A DNA stretch of 64,000 nt from Thermomonas paludicola (GTDB taxonomy: Bacteria; Pseudomonadota; Gammaproteobacteria; Xanthomonadales; Xanthomonadaceae), in assembly GCF_024498955.1 (NCBI RefSeq), contig NZ_CP093311.1, forward strand, positions 2,046,001-2,110,000, given 5' to 3'. Numbering within the stretch: the stretch's first letter is position 1; the number at the start of each line of letters is the position of its first letter. Made by a program: the position numbers and the translations under genes. A model generated the notes under the pieces. The model searched no databases. It was not told the DNA's origin and saw nothing but the letters and a program-made list of their open reading frames with translations. Shown here one piece after another: positions 55,601 through 64,000 of this stretch.

Positions 55601-58576
55601 TTCGGCTTCGGCCTGTTCAGCGGCAAGGCGTTCGGCTTCGGCCTGTTCGGCGGCAAGGCGTTCGGCTTCGGCCTGTTCGGCGGCAACGCGTTCGGCTTCG
55701 GCCTGTTCAGCGGCAACGCGTTCGGCTTCGGTCTGCTCGGCGGCAAGGCGTTCGGCTTCGGCCTGTTCAGCGGCAACGCGTTCGGCTTCGGCCTGCTCGG
55801 CGGCAACGCGTTCGGCTTCGGCCTGTTCGGCGGCAAGGCGTTCGGCTTCGGCCTGTTCAGCGGCAACGCGTTCGGCTTCGGCCTGCTCGGCGGCACGGCG
55901 TTCGGCTTCGGCCTGTTCGGCGGCAACGCGTTCGGCTTCGGCCTGTTCAGCGGCACGGCGTTCGGCTTCGGCCTGTTCAGCGGCACGGCGTTCGGCTTCG
56001 GCCTGTTCGGCGGCAAGGCGTTCGGCTTCGGCTTGCTCGGCGGCAAGGCGTTCGGCTTCGGCCTGTTCGGCGGCAAGGCGTTCGGCTTCGGCCTGTTCAG
56101 CGGCAACGCGTTCGGCTTCGGCCTGCTCGGCGGCAAGGCGTTCGGCTTCGCGCCGGGCGGCCACTTCAGCCGCCTGACGCTCGATCTCCGGCTGCCCAGC
56201 CTGCAGGAACGGCACGCTGGCCTCCGGCAATGCATCACGCAGGGAAGCCACGTGCGCCGCAAGGATGGCGTAAACGGGAACATGCGCTGGCGCAGATTGC
56301 AGCGCAAGAATCGTGGCACGCACCGCTTCAGCCACCTCGGCCAGCGCGGCAATGCCATGGGCATCAGCCGGCACATGCGCCGCCGACAGCCGCTTGACGT
56401 AACCTTCCAAAGGCGAAGTGAACGCCGTGACCGACGGAACTTCGGTCATCGCAAACGCGCCATTGAGCGTATGGATGGCGCGGATCAACGCATCACTGAC
56501 GTCGGCGCTGCCAGCGCGTGCCTGCGCCAGCCAGGCATCGACGGTTTCCAGATGGCCACCGACCTCGGTTCCCAGGATTTCCAGCAGCACCGGATCCACG
56601 GAGACCGACACGGTTGCCGATTCGCAGGACTCCCCGGCGGTTGCCGCCAATGCGTCGTCTGTCACCGCAGGCGCGGCGCCGTCCGATGCCTCCTCGACGT
56701 TGACTGCCGCAGTCAGCACGACGTCTTCGCCGGCCGCCAGGCGGTCGGCCACCGTTTCCAGCGTGGCCATGTCCACGTCAAGCGCAGCCTCTCCACGCAG
56801 TGCCGCATGCAGCTGCGGCAACAGCGCATGCGTCTGTGCGACGAATGCCACCACTGCATGGCTGGCCGGCCGCGAGCCGTCCAGCACGCGGTTGAGCATG
56901 TTCTCGACGTGCCAGCTGAATTCGCCGAGCACCTTGGCACCCACCAAGCGACCGCTGCCTTTCAGCGTGTGGAACACGCGCCGGATCGGGCGCAGCGTTT
57001 CCATGTCGTCCGGGGTCAGCCGCCACGTGGGCAACAGCGTGCCGAGATTGGCGATTTCCTCCTGGAATTCCTCCAGGAAGATGTCGCGGATTTCGTCGTC
57101 GATCTCGTCTCCCGCCGACTCGAAACCCGCATCGATGCTGCCTGCGGCAGGAGCAATGCCCACCGAGACGGAGGCCGCAACAGGCGCCGGCACCTCGTCA
57201 GCAGCGTCATCGGCGCTCTCGGTCGCGTTTGCAGGAGCAGGCCCGACAGGCGCAGGCTCCGCCGCCGGCATTGCTTGCTCATCCGCAAGCTGCGCGGATT
57301 GCGTGGTGGCCGGCGCTGCCTGCCGGACGGCAGGCAGCGGCCAGTAATGCAGCGCCTCGAGGCTGACGCGGATTTTTTCCAGCAGATCCAGGCGCTGGCC
57401 CAAGGGGTCGTGCATGGACTCGAGGTAATACTCCATGCCGGCCAATGCGTCAGCCAGCGTGTCCAGCTGGCGACCTCCCGGGATTTGCTTGCGCGCGATC
57501 AGCTCGTCCTGGCAGTAGCGACGCAGTGCTTCCAGATACCCGGCAGGCTCCTGCTGCTCGAGGATCTGCAGTGCCCCGGTCACCTCGGCCAACAGGCGCG
57601 GCACGGACTCCAACGCCGCATGGTCCCAGTCGGTCTCCACGAACGCCACAAAGGCATTGCGCACTTCGTTGAAATTGCCCACTGCGGCGCGGGTCAACGC
57701 GCCCATGACCTTTTGCGACTCCTGCGCCAGCGCATCACCAGCGTGGCCAGCGGCATCGTCGCTGCCCAGCTGGGCCACCTGATCGTCCAGCGAATGGTCG
57801 ATGTAGATCAGCGCGCCGGCCACGTCCAGCAGATCATTTTCACTGGCGGGCCGCGCACCCGTGGCGATGTCGTTCACCAGCCTGCGCTGTTCCTGCACCA
57901 CTGCCCGGGCGCTCGCCAGCCCGAGCATCCCCAGGGTCTCGCCGATCCGATCCAGCGCTTCGACCTGTGGCAGCAATTCGTGCACGTTGCCCTGGCTGCC
58001 GCGCAGGTAGAGATCAAGCGCGTCCTTGACCTTCAGCAGGTCTTCCTTCAGCGCCGACGACACCGTGTCCAACAGCGCCCGGTTGCGCCCGGCCAGACTG
58101 CCGCGCGCGTGCTCCAACTCGGCATCGGTGGGCGCGACCAGCAAACTGGGCAGGGCGTCCTGCTGCATGGGCTGCGCGCCGCGCGCCGCACGCAACTCGT
58201 TGATCAACGGCAGCAGCACGATCGGGATGTCGCGATGGCCGCCCTGCAGGCGTTCCAGGTAGTCGGGCAACTGCACCAGTCCGCGCATCAGCACGGCCAG
58301 TGGCTCATCGCCGCCAGCCAGCCCGCCATCGTGCAGCGCGCCCGCCAGCTGCTCCATTTCCGCAGCCACCATCGCCGGTGTCTGCAGCTCGAGCATGCGC
58401 AACGTGCCCTGCACCTGATGCAGGTGACCCACGCAGGTGAGCATGGGCGAGGCGTCGGATGGCGCTTCAGCAAAGGCTTCGAGTTCGATCCGCGCCTGGC
58501 GCAGCGCTTCGTCGATCTCGGGCTTCACCCAGCCGAGCGCGGTGTGGTCGATGGCATCCCGCAGCGCCGTCGTCAT
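52670..58576 (-). CDS. chpA: ChpA/PilL hybrid histidine kinase with multiple Hpt domains and a long repeat helix
   Basis: This 1968-residue, CheA-like kinase controls type IV pili. Order of domains: N-terminal Hpt-like helical bundles (1-410); an acidic/Ala-rich linker; Hpt with HTLKGSGR (H536); Hpt variant HTLNGAF (H702); a 24-fold 10-residue repeat (about 807-1046) continuing as a charged helix to about 1150; Hpt with HTLKGGAR (H1222). These are followed by the dimerisation and HATPase domains ([38 protein letters not shown]), a CheW domain, and a C-terminal receiver ([32 protein letters not shown]). The repeat makes it look longer than some relatives. It lies 90 bp after pilJ; pilK, often found there, is absent. 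Confidence 0.95.
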   Translation of the reverse strand: MTTALRDAIDHTALGWVKPEIDEALRQARIELEAFAEAPSDASPMLTCVGHLHQVQGTLRMLELQTPAMVAAEMEQLAGALHDGGLAGGDEPLAVLMRGLVQLPDYLERLQGGHRDIPIVLLPLINELRAARGAQPMQQDALPSLLVAPTDAELEHARGSLAGRNRALLDTVSSALKEDLLKVKDALDLYLRGSQGNVHELLPQVEALDRIGETLGMLGLASARAVVQEQRRLVNDIATGARPASENDLLDVAGALIYIDHSLDDQVAQLGSDDAAGHAGDALAQESQKVMGALTRAAVGNFNEVRNAFVAFVETDWDHAALESVPRLLAEVTGALQILEQQEPAGYLEALRRYCQDELIARKQIPGGRQLDTLADALAGMEYYLESMHDPLGQRLDLLEKIRVSLEALHYWPLPAVRQAAPATTQSAQLADEQAMPAAEPAPVGPAPANATESADDAADEVPAPVAASVSVGIAPAAGSIDAGFESAGDEIDDEIRDIFLEEFQEEIANLGTLLPTWRLTPDDMETLRPIRRVFHTLKGSGRLVGAKVLGEFSWHVENMLNRVLDGSRPASHAVVAFVAQTHALLPQLHAALRGEAALDVDMATLETVADRLAAGEDVVLTAAVNVEEASDGAAPAVTDDALAATAGESCESATVSVSVDPVLLEILGTEVGGHLETVDAWLAQARAGSADVSDALIRAIHTLNGAFAMTEVPSVTAFTSPLEGYVKRLSAAHVPADAHGIAALAEVAEAVRATILALQSAPAHVPVYAILAAHVASLRDALPEASVPFLQAGQPEIERQAAEVAARREAERLAAEQAEAERVAAEQAEAERLAAEQAEAERLAAEQAEAERLAAEQAEAERRAAEQAEAERRAAEQAEAERVAAEQAEAERRAAEQAEAERVAAEQAEAERLAAEQAEAERVAAEQAEAERVAAEQAEAERLAAEQTEAERVAAEQAEAERVAAEQAEAERLAAEQAEAERLAAEQAEAERLAAEQAEAERVAAEQAEAERLAAEQAEAERVAAEQAEAERLAAEQAEAERVAEEEAIRLEAERLAFEQAEAERLAAEQADLERAAAERIEAERLAAEQAAAEEAARREAERQEAERIVAARAEAERLEAARLEAERREAERLAAERRAAEAAAIAKAREQAALAALQSAGSSAEDPDEALDTSELDLELVDIFVEEAGDLLDHSDGLLAQLRETPDDNELVTGLQRDLHTLKGGARMSGMMPAGELGHAMETLLEAVAAQRVELGADGVSLLERGFDRLHGMNTRIAARRAIGMPVGLIEAFNARAEKRVAVVPEVVEPEAVDTASAEHAAEPRFVPAPVRPAPLKPLSEPINHDGFIEDDEIGVRAPQEQVRIRADLLDKLVNYAGEVAIYRARLEQQLAAFRGTAQEMEQTNLRLRDQLRRLDAETEAQIIARFQRENDTGNEAFDPLELDRFSTLQQLSRALAESATDLQSLHGSMDDLTRQYETLLTQQSRVSSELQEGLMRTRMLPFDSLVPRLRRVIRQAAGETGKQAQLRLEGAQGELDRNVLERMTAPLEHMLRNAIAHGLESPDARIAAGKPAEGSIRVAVRREGSEVVLQIADDGAGLNRAAIRARGIERDLIKPETELTDSELDQLIMQPGFSTAETVSRLAGRGVGMDVVASEVRQLGGSIDIASRPGEGTTFTLRLPQTLAVTQAVFVKIGDTEYAVPIASVRGVGRISREDIAKPDAGYRYGGEDYVLHDLGALVGAPMAKAEGHLQMPLLLVRSGDLHAAVAVDQVVGSREIVVKAGGPQLTSVPGIFGATIMGDGRVVVILDVAPLVRRNAAATPLHAAPQLPAAEQRRVPLVMVVDDSVTMRKVTGRVLERHSFEVATAKDGIDALERMAEVVPDLMLLDIEMPRMDGYELATAMKADPRLRNVPIVMITSRTGEKHRQRALELGVERYLGKPYQEAELMRNVFELLGLERVSDGSLQ
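55441..56160 (-). repeat. 24 tandem copies of a 30-bp in-frame unit inside chpA
   Basis: Twenty-three near-identical 30-bp units plus one degenerate unit at the 56160 end encode the 10-residue repeat EAER-X-AAEQA. X is the main variable position: Leu (CTT) 11 times, Val (GTT) 9 times and Arg (CGT) 3 times among the first 23 units; one unit has Thr for the last Ala. The repeat keeps the frame whatever the copy number and holds all six frames open, which creates large spurious ORFs on both strands. Copy number is likely to vary between strains. Confidence 0.97.
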
Positions 58577-58666
58577 GGCGAGACTCCGCCAAGGCTTCGG
58601 TACGCAATGCTGGCGTGGTGGGTGCTATTCATCCCGATCCCTGTGCTAATCCGTGCAAGTCCGGCG

Positions 58667-60682
58667 TCAGGCGGGCAGCTTGAAGTCGGCGACCGAGCGA
58701 CGCAGGTCGGCCGCGAGCTGGGCCAGGTTACCGATCGACTCGGCGGTCTGGCTGGCGCCCTGCGACGTCTGCGCGGTGATCGACTGGATCGTGTTCATGG
58801 TTTGGGTGATGTTGGTTGCTGCGCTGGACTGCTCCTGCGCCGCCACCGAGATGCCCTCAATCAGCCCGGACAAATCGGACGACACCTTTTCGATCTCGCC
58901 CAGCGCGGTACCCGCGTCTTCGGCCAGGCGCGCACCCGCGACCACTTCCGAAGTGGTCTGCTCCATCGAGCTGACCGCTTCGTTGGTATCGGCCTGAATG
59001 GTCTGCACCAGCGATTCGATGCGCTTGGTCGCATTCGACGAGCGTTCTGCGAGGCGCTGCACTTCGTCGGCCACCACCGCGAACCCGCGGCCTGCTTCAC
59101 CGGCCGATGCCGCCTGGATGGCCGCGTTCAGCGCCAGGATGTTGGTCTGCTCGGAAATGTCGTTGATCAGTTCCACGATCGAGCCGATTTCCTGCGAGCT
59201 CTCGCCCAGGCGCTTGATGCGCTTGGAGGTCTCCTGGATCTGGTCGCGGATGCTGTCCATGCCGGCAATGGTCTGGCGCACCACGCCGGCGCCGTTGGTC
59301 GCGATCTGCACCGAGCGGCGGGCCACCTCGGCCGACGTGGCGGAGTTGCGCGACACCTGGTTAATGCTGGAGGCGATCTCGTTGATGCGATCGGTGGCGG
59401 AGTTGATTTCCTGCGCCTGATGCTCTGCTGCATCGGCCAGGTGCATGGCGGTTGCCTGGGTTTCCTGCGCGCTGGCGGCCACCTGCACCGAGGTGTCGTT
59501 GATCGTGGCCACCAGGGTGCGCAGCTGTTCCACCGCGAAGTTGATGGAGTCGGCGATCGCGCCGGTCATGTCCTCGGTCACGGTGGCCTTCACCGTCAAA
59601 TCGCCTTCCGCGAGCGAGCCCATTTCGTCCAGCAGGCGCATGATCGCCTCCTGATTACGGTCGTTCAGTTCCTTGGTGGTCTGGTAGCGAATGCGCTGTG
59701 CGCGCCCGAGGGCCCACAGCAGGCCGACGATCGAGAACAGCGCGACCACGCCGGACAGGATGCTGACCCAGACGCCACCGATGACGCTGGTGTCCTTGAG
59801 CGAGCCGAACGAGGTGAATGCGGCGAACAGGCTTTCGCTGTCCTCAAGCAATTTGTCGGAGCCGGTCGCCAGCGCGGCGGCGGACGCCTGCGCGCCGATC
59901 AGCTTGCGCGAATCACCGACGATGGCGTCGAGATCCTTTTTCATTCCCTGCCACAACACATTGGCCTGGTTCAGCGGGCCGATCGCCCCGCCTGCGCTGA
60001 CCTTGGCGATGTCACCACCGCCGTTGATCAATACGTTCATCTGTCGATCGAACACCGCCGCGTCGCGCCCGAGCGCGTCCGCGGCCACCTGCGCACCATC
60101 ACCGCCAGCGCGCAGCTCGGCGATGCGGCGGGCCATGGTGGCCGAGGTCACCACCTGATTCAGCGCGGTGAACACCTGTGCCGACGTCGCGCCGCCGGAC
60201 GTCAGCCCGCGCACCACTTCGTTGAGCTGCGCCTGCAGCTGCGGCACCTTGCCGGTGAAGCTGTCGGCGTGGCCGGACAGCGCCAGCACCGCCTGCTGCG
60301 AGCCCATGACCTCATCGGCACGCTTCGCCAATGGGCTCCAGGTGCCGCTGACCGTGCCAATGGGCCCCGACACGTCGGCGGCATCGCCAAAGCGGTCGTT
60401 CAGCCATTTGATGTCGGCATCGATCTCGCCCTTGGTGGCCTTGAACGCATCGAACGCCTGCCCGTTGCCGTCGATCGCCTCTCGCCCCTGGTTGGCCAAT
60501 CGCTGCGAATTCAACTGCAAGCGCGAAGCCGCAGTACTGGCACCGCCCAGGCGCGAGGCCTTGGTGGTGGCGTACAGGGTGTTGCCGGCGAACACCAGCA
60601 GCGAACCGATCAGCAACCAGATCCAGAAGTTGGTGCTGAGATTGCGGCCCTTGCCGGCGGCGGAATCCATCATATTGCTCAT
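58667..60682 (-). CDS. pilJ: Methyl-accepting chemotaxis-type receptor PilJ
   Basis: This 671-residue inner-membrane receptor of the pil-chp system has a first helix at about 19-38, a periplasmic PilJ-type helical sensor region (40-300), a second helix at about 300-325, a HAMP-like linker, and a cytoplasmic signalling hairpin. The hairpin tip is [17 protein letters not shown] with [18 protein letters not shown] (split across residues 525-560). It would bind PilI/ChpC and ChpA. The ATG at 60682 follows GAGGTCGCAAG. It is 33 bp downstream of pilI. Confidence 0.95.
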   Translation of the reverse strand: MSNMMDSAAGKGRNLSTNFWIWLLIGSLLVFAGNTLYATTKASRLGGASTAASRLQLNSQRLANQGREAIDGNGQAFDAFKATKGEIDADIKWLNDRFGDAADVSGPIGTVSGTWSPLAKRADEVMGSQQAVLALSGHADSFTGKVPQLQAQLNEVVRGLTSGGATSAQVFTALNQVVTSATMARRIAELRAGGDGAQVAADALGRDAAVFDRQMNVLINGGGDIAKVSAGGAIGPLNQANVLWQGMKKDLDAIVGDSRKLIGAQASAAALATGSDKLLEDSESLFAAFTSFGSLKDTSVIGGVWVSILSGVVALFSIVGLLWALGRAQRIRYQTTKELNDRNQEAIMRLLDEMGSLAEGDLTVKATVTEDMTGAIADSINFAVEQLRTLVATINDTSVQVAASAQETQATAMHLADAAEHQAQEINSATDRINEIASSINQVSRNSATSAEVARRSVQIATNGAGVVRQTIAGMDSIRDQIQETSKRIKRLGESSQEIGSIVELINDISEQTNILALNAAIQAASAGEAGRGFAVVADEVQRLAERSSNATKRIESLVQTIQADTNEAVSSMEQTTSEVVAGARLAEDAGTALGEIEKVSSDLSGLIEGISVAAQEQSSAATNITQTMNTIQSITAQTSQGASQTAESIGNLAQLAADLRRSVADFKLPA

Positions 60683-60715
60683 CTTGCGACCTCGGCTTGC
60701 TTGGGTGTCCGCGGA

Positions 60716-61477
60716 TTAGGCGGCGGCTTGGCGAAATTCGGGAGTGCGGGCCAGGCGCTCGAGGCTGAACACGCCCCAGTCCTGGTCGTTCATGCGGTAG
60801 GCGCGTTCGACGAAGTGCGCGTAGCGCCCCTCGACGATTGCGGTTGCATCGATGCCCTGGGCATCGACGAAACTGCGCTGGCCGTACAGCTCATCGATGG
60901 TCACGGCGACGTCGCCGCCCGGCTGGCGCACCACCAGCACGCGCTGCTTTTCGTGCAGCACGGTGCGCTCGCCTTCGAGGAACTGCTTCAAATCGACCAC
61001 CGGCAACAGGGTGCCGCGGATATTGGCCACGCCCAGCAGCCACGGCAGCGAGCCGGGCACATGGGTCAGTGCCGGCATCGGCAGGATTTCCACGACTTCA
61101 CCGAAACCGGACGCCAGCCGGTGCGACCCCACCCGATAGGCCACGCCGCGCCACAGGCCGGGGGCATCCAACTGCTCGGGCAGGCCGGCCACGTGGGCCA
61201 GGCTGCGCTGTTCGTAATCGGCCAGCACCAGGAACGGGGAGCGCGCATCGCGCGGCATGCGCGCCGCTGCGGGCTTGGCGACCGCCACTGGCGCACTGGC
61301 CGCTTGCGGCATGTCATCGGCTGACGCCTGCGCGGAAGCGTCCGCAGCGGATTGCGCAACATCAGCCGCCGCAGCGTCTGCTGCCGCCTCCGCTGCGACG
61401 CCAGCCTGCGGCGCTTGCGTGGGCGGAGATACCGCTTCCTGCCGGCCCTTTTGCTTGTGTTTGCCGCGCTTGGCCAT
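60716..61477 (-). CDS. pilI: CheW-like adaptor PilI
   Basis: This 253-residue protein has a Lys-rich N-terminus, an Ala-rich linker (about 15-70) and a C-terminal CheW domain (RVGSHRLASGFGEVVEIL, WLLGVANIRGTLLPVVDL, VLVVRQPGGDVAVTIDEL). It couples PilJ to the ChpA kinase. The Ala-rich N-terminal extension is longer than in Pseudomonas PilI. The gap to pilH is two bases. Confidence 0.93.
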   Translation of the reverse strand: MAKRGKHKQKGRQEAVSPPTQAPQAGVAAEAAADAAAADVAQSAADASAQASADDMPQAASAPVAVAKPAAARMPRDARSPFLVLADYEQRSLAHVAGLPEQLDAPGLWRGVAYRVGSHRLASGFGEVVEILPMPALTHVPGSLPWLLGVANIRGTLLPVVDLKQFLEGERTVLHEKQRVLVVRQPGGDVAVTIDELYGQRSFVDAQGIDATAIVEGRYAHFVERAYRMNDQDWGVFSLERLARTPEFRQAAA

Positions 61478-61479
61478 GC

Positions 61480-61845
61480 TCAGTGCCCGATCAATGCGCT
61501 GATCCGCGCGACCAGCTCGGCTTCGCGCGGCGGCTTGACGATGTAGTCCTTTGCGCCCTGGCGCATGCCCCAGACGCGATCGGTCTCCAACCCCTTGGTG
61601 CTGATGATCAGCACCGGGATATGGCTGGTGGTCGCGTCACGGGTCAGCGCGCGGGTGGCCTGGAACCCGTTCATGCCTGGCAGGATGATGTCCATCAGCA
61701 CCAGATCCGGCTGGTCGCGCTTGCAACTTGCAATACCGTCCTCGGCGCTGCCTGCGGTTGTCACTTGGTGCCCGTTGCGTTCCAGCAACTGAACCATGAC
61801 CGCGGCTTCGGTCGGCGAATCCTCGATCAACAGAATGCGTGCCAT
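61480..61845 (-). CDS. pilH: Single-domain response regulator PilH
   Basis: This 121-residue CheY-like protein has the acidic pocket LLIEDSPTEAAVM, phospho-acceptor Asp in LVLMDIILPGMNGF, a Thr/Ser switch (ISTKG) and KPP at the loop after beta-5. In Pseudomonas, PilH opposes PilG in controlling pilus retraction and extension. It is 18 bp after pilG. Confidence 0.95.
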   Translation of the reverse strand: MARILLIEDSPTEAAVMVQLLERNGHQVTTAGSAEDGIASCKRDQPDLVLMDIILPGMNGFQATRALTRDATTSHIPVLIISTKGLETDRVWGMRQGAKDYIVKPPREAELVARISALIGH

Positions 61846-61863
61846 GAATGCCTTACCCCCCGG

Positions 61864-62265
61864 TCAGGCGTTGACGTATGTACGGATGGCGCCAAGCAGT
61901 TCTTCCCGCGTAAACGGCTTGGTCAGGTATTGCTCGGAGCCGACGATACGGCCTCTCGCCTTGTCAAACAAACCGTCCTTGGATGAAAGCATGATCACCG
62001 GCACACTTTTGAAGGTCTGGTTGTTCTTGATGAGCGCGCAGGTCTGATACCCGTCCAGGCGCGGCATCATGATGTCCACGAAAATGATCTGCGGATTGTG
62101 GTCGGCAATCTTCGACAGTGCCTCAAAGCCGTCGGTCGCGGTGGCAACCTCGCAGCCTTCCCGCGCCAGCAACGTCTCCGCCGTGCGACGGATCGTCCTG
62201 GAATCATCAATGACCATCACCCTCAACCCCTGGAGGCTGATGCCTGCATCGTCCTGCTGCGCCAT
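61864..62265 (-). CDS. pilG: Single-domain response regulator PilG
   Basis: This 133-residue CheY-like protein has VMVIDDSRTIRRTAE, phospho-acceptor Asp in IIFVDIMMPRLDGY, and LTKPFTREELL. It is the first gene of the pilGHIJ-chpABC operon. AAGGGGATT lies 5-10 nt before the ATG, and a TTGACA-17-GATAAA promoter lies about 54 bp upstream of the start codon. In twitching bacteria PilG activates pilus extension. Confidence 0.95.
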   Translation of the reverse strand: MAQQDDAGISLQGLRVMVIDDSRTIRRTAETLLAREGCEVATATDGFEALSKIADHNPQIIFVDIMMPRLDGYQTCALIKNNQTFKSVPVIMLSSKDGLFDKARGRIVGSEQYLTKPFTREELLGAIRTYVNA

Positions 62266-62318
62266 GTAATCCCCTTGCGCGATCGTTATTCGCCGCGCCA
62301 GCGCGCGATATGGCTATC

Positions 62319-62347
62319 TTTATCCGAGTCCGTGGCCGGCATGTCAA
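62319..62347 (-). promoter_or_regulatory. Sigma70 promoter of the pilG operon
   Basis: On the minus strand a perfect -35 TTGACA (62347-62342) is followed by a 17-bp spacer and -10 GATAAA (62324-62319). The expected transcription start near 62312 gives a leader of roughly 47 nt to pilG. This is the best sigma70 promoter match in the window. Confidence 0.75.
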
Positions 62348-62421
62348 GCACCATTGCGCAGATCGGAAGGCGGGGGCGGCTGCCTGCTACCATCCCGGCA
62401 CCCTGCCCGGGACACTGGAAA

Positions 62422-63384
62422 ATGCCACAAGCAGCGCCACTCGACGTCGTGGTCGTCATGGATCCGATCGGGTTCATCAAAACCGCCAAGGACTCCACCT
62501 TCGCCATGCTGCTGGAAGCCCAGCGCCGTGGCCACCGCCTGCACTACGTGCGCCCGGGCGGACTGGCGGTGCGCGACGCCCGGGCGATCGCCCGCGCCGC
62601 GCCACTGCAGGTGCGCGAACGGGCAGGCGACCACCACACGCTGGGCGACTGGTCCGACCTCGTGTTCGGCCCCGGCCACGTGGTGCTGATGCGCACCGAT
62701 CCGCCGGTGGATGCCAACTATCTGCATGACACCCAGATCCTGGACCTGGCCAACCGGCAAGGCGCGCTGGTGGTGAACAACCCGCAGGGGCTGCGCGATT
62801 TCAACGAAAAGCTGACCGCACTGCACTTCCCGCAATGTTGCCCACCGACGCTGGTCAGCCGCGACAACGCCGCACTCAAGGCCTTCGTCAACGCGCAGGG
62901 CGAGGCGGTGCTCAAGCCGCTGGACGGCATGGGCGGGCGCTCGATCTTCCGCGCCCGCGCCGCCGAGCCGAACCTCAACGTGATCCTGGAAACCCTGACC
63001 GACGGCGGCCGTCACCTGGCGATGGCGCAGCGCTACTTGCCCGAAATCGCGCAGGGCGACAAGCGCATCCTGCTGGTGGATGGCGAGCCGGTGGACTATT
63101 GCCTGGCGCGGATCCCGCAGGGCGACGAATTTCGCGGCAATCTCGCCGCAGGCGGGCGCGGTGAAGGCCGCCCGCTGAGCGAGCGTGACCGCTGGATCGC
63201 GGCGCAGGTCGGCCCGGAGATGCAGCGGCGCGGCATGCTGTTCGTGGGCCTGGACGTGATCGGCGACTACCTCACCGAGGTCAACGTCACCAGCCCCACC
63301 TGCATCCGCGAATTGGACGCGCAGTTCGGGCTGAACATCGCCGGGCTGCTGTTCGACCGCATCGAAGCCATTGCCCACCGCTGA
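62422..63384 (+). CDS. gshB: Glutathione synthetase
   Basis: This 320-residue ATP-grasp ligase joins gamma-glutamylcysteine and glycine. It shows DVVVVMDPIGFIKTAKDSTFAMLLEAQ (over residues 8-34), the ATP-binding VLKPLDGMGGRSIFR, and EVNVTSPTCIREL near the C-terminus. The ATG at 62422 is the usual start; the frame is open far upstream as a shadow of pilG. A TACCAT box at 62388 may be its -10. Its stop overlaps the next start in TGATG. Adjacency of gshB to the pil-chp genes is common in Xanthomonadaceae and Pseudomonas. Confidence 0.96.
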   Translation: MPQAAPLDVVVVMDPIGFIKTAKDSTFAMLLEAQRRGHRLHYVRPGGLAVRDARAIARAAPLQVRERAGDHHTLGDWSDLVFGPGHVVLMRTDPPVDANYLHDTQILDLANRQGALVVNNPQGLRDFNEKLTALHFPQCCPPTLVSRDNAALKAFVNAQGEAVLKPLDGMGGRSIFRARAAEPNLNVILETLTDGGRHLAMAQRYLPEIAQGDKRILLVDGEPVDYCLARIPQGDEFRGNLAAGGRGEGRPLSERDRWIAAQVGPEMQRRGMLFVGLDVIGDYLTEVNVTSPTCIRELDAQFGLNIAGLLFDRIEAIAHR

Positions 63385-64000
63385 TGGCTGCACAGGCTGC
63401 CCCGCCGGCGCTGCCCGCACCGCGCCTCGGTGAAGTCGAGAGGCTGCGCGCCACCGTGGTGCTGTCGCTGCTGCTGCACGCGATGGTGATCCTGGGCATC
63501 GGCTTTTCGGTGGAGGATGCCGCGCCGCTGGTCCCTACCCTGGACGTGATCCAGACCCGCACGCAGACGCCGCTGACCCCGGCGCAGGCGGATTTCCTCG
63601 CCCAGGCCAACAACCAGGGCGGCGGCGAGCAGGACACGAGCAGTCGCCCCGGCGCGCCGCAGGCCGGCCCTCTGCCGCAGCCCAGGGACGGCCTGGCCCC
63701 GCGGCCACTGCACGCGCAATCGCCAACCCCAAGCCCGCCGCAGGAGGCGCGCGTGGCAGCATCCACCCGCGGCGAGAGGGCATTGCCACAGCCCAGGCCA
63801 ATGGCCGAATCAGCGCCGGATGACCGCCCGCCCGGGCGCGAAAAAATCGACCGCGACATCGAAATGGCCAGACTGGCGGCCGAAATCCAGTTGCGCTCGG
63901 CGGATTATGCCAAGCGGCCGAAGCGCAAGTTTGTCTCCGCCAGCACCAAGGAATATGCATGGGCGCAGTATCTGCGCAGCTGGGTGGCGCGAGTGGAGCG
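63384..64000 (+). CDS. TonB-like energy transducer, 5' part (continues beyond right edge)
   Basis: The frame is open from the ATG at 63384 to the window end (205 codons). The product has a short cytoplasmic N-terminus, one membrane helix (about 23-43: TVVLSLLLHAMVILGIGFSV), a long Pro/Gln/Ala-rich periplasmic stretch and the start of a folded domain (RPKRKFVSASTKEYAWAQYL) typical of the TonB C-terminus. It would transmit proton-motive force from ExbB/ExbD to TonB-dependent receptors. It is coupled to gshB by a TGATG overlap. The C-terminal TonB domain is outside the window, so the family call is moderate. Confidence 0.82.
   Translation, partial: MAAQAAPPALPAPRLGEVERLRATVVLSLLLHAMVILGIGFSVEDAAPLVPTLDVIQTRTQTPLTPAQADFLAQANNQGGGEQDTSSRPGAPQAGPLPQPRDGLAPRPLHAQSPTPSPPQEARVAASTRGERALPQPRPMAESAPDDRPPGREKIDRDIEMARLAAEIQLRSADYAKRPKRKFVSASTKEYAWAQYLRSWVARVE

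Noticed and set aside
54904..56397. Long frames of about 350-490 codons in other phases across the chpA repeat, on both strands
   Set aside because: A 30-bp repeat has the same sequence in every frame each 10 codons, so all frames stay open; products are pure Arg/Pro or Ala/Ser repeats.
52325..61324. A 2999-codon open frame on the plus strand
   Set aside because: It is antisense to chpB, chpA, pilJ and pilI, all of which have clear domains and motifs. It arises because GC-rich codons and the 30-bp repeat keep the opposite frame open; its product is low-complexity (GFG-type repeats) with no recognisable domain.

Overview
This is a very GC-rich, tightly packed chromosomal segment of a gammaproteobacterium, most likely in the Xanthomonadaceae (Xanthomonas/Lysobacter/Luteimonas/Thermomonas relatives). 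The call rests on gene content and order: an aspartokinase fused to diaminopimelate decarboxylase, the run lptD-surA-pdxA-rsmA-apaG-apaH, an lgt-thyA-folA operon, a pilGHIJ-chpA twitching-motility cluster back to back with gshB-tonB, an exeA/gspB pair, and LemA next to a DUF2207 protein. I found no rRNA or tRNA gene, insertion sequence, phage gene or CRISPR array. No stretch longer than about 170 bases lacks a gene. The genus is inference.

Layout. 1-7.4 kb: 5'-part of the lysine-pathway fusion gene (minus, running off the left edge), two tandem PhzF-family isomerases, a PLP decarboxylase and an ABC exporter. 7.5-14.5 kb: recQ behind a secreted serine hydrolase, a DMT transporter, and an exeA-gspB-S4-protein operon. 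14.6-18.2 kb: a sigma factor, two membrane proteins (one LemA) and a DUF2207 protein. 18.2-28 kb: a ClpP-fold lipoprotein, a small membrane protein, dbpA, a DUF488 protein, a zinc-ribbon SDR protein, a LprI-like secreted protein, a class V aminotransferase and the two FAD hydroxylases of ubiquinone synthesis. 29.2-31.3 kb: a DUF6580 membrane protein, a PduO-type cobalamin adenosyltransferase and a histone-deacetylase-family hydrolase.

31.4-41.6 kb holds the envelope and housekeeping block: lptD, surA, pdxA, rsmA, apaG and apaH on plus, meeting folA, thyA, lgt, terC and dgkA on minus. 41.8-46.8 kb is one minus-strand unit in which a response regulator and a membrane-less histidine kinase precede a MacA-like adaptor, an ABC ATPase and a MacB-like permease. 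46.9-51.2 kb: nudE-cysQ-mazG diverging from bioA-rsmE. 51.2-62.3 kb: the chemotaxis-like system of type IV pili in the order pilG-pilH-pilI-pilJ-chpA-chpB-chpC, driven by a near-consensus sigma70 promoter. gshB and a TonB-like gene diverge from it and run off the right edge.

Main points of interest: (1) a 24-unit, 30-bp in-frame tandem repeat in chpA that encodes a long charged helix; (2) a CheB-like chpB that appears to have lost all three catalytic residues, together with absence of pilK, suggesting adaptation without methylation; (3) a recurrent -10 box placed exactly 6 nt before ATG at four genes, suggesting leaderless transcripts; (4) a Spy/CpxP-like insertion in the MacA-type adaptor; (5) an SDR protein with an N-terminal zinc ribbon and no YxxxK tyrosine; (6) a predicted membrane transporter paired with a B12 adenosyltransferase. 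Most of the longest open frames on the opposite strands are GC-driven shadows, including a 2999-codon one antisense to the pil-chp genes.
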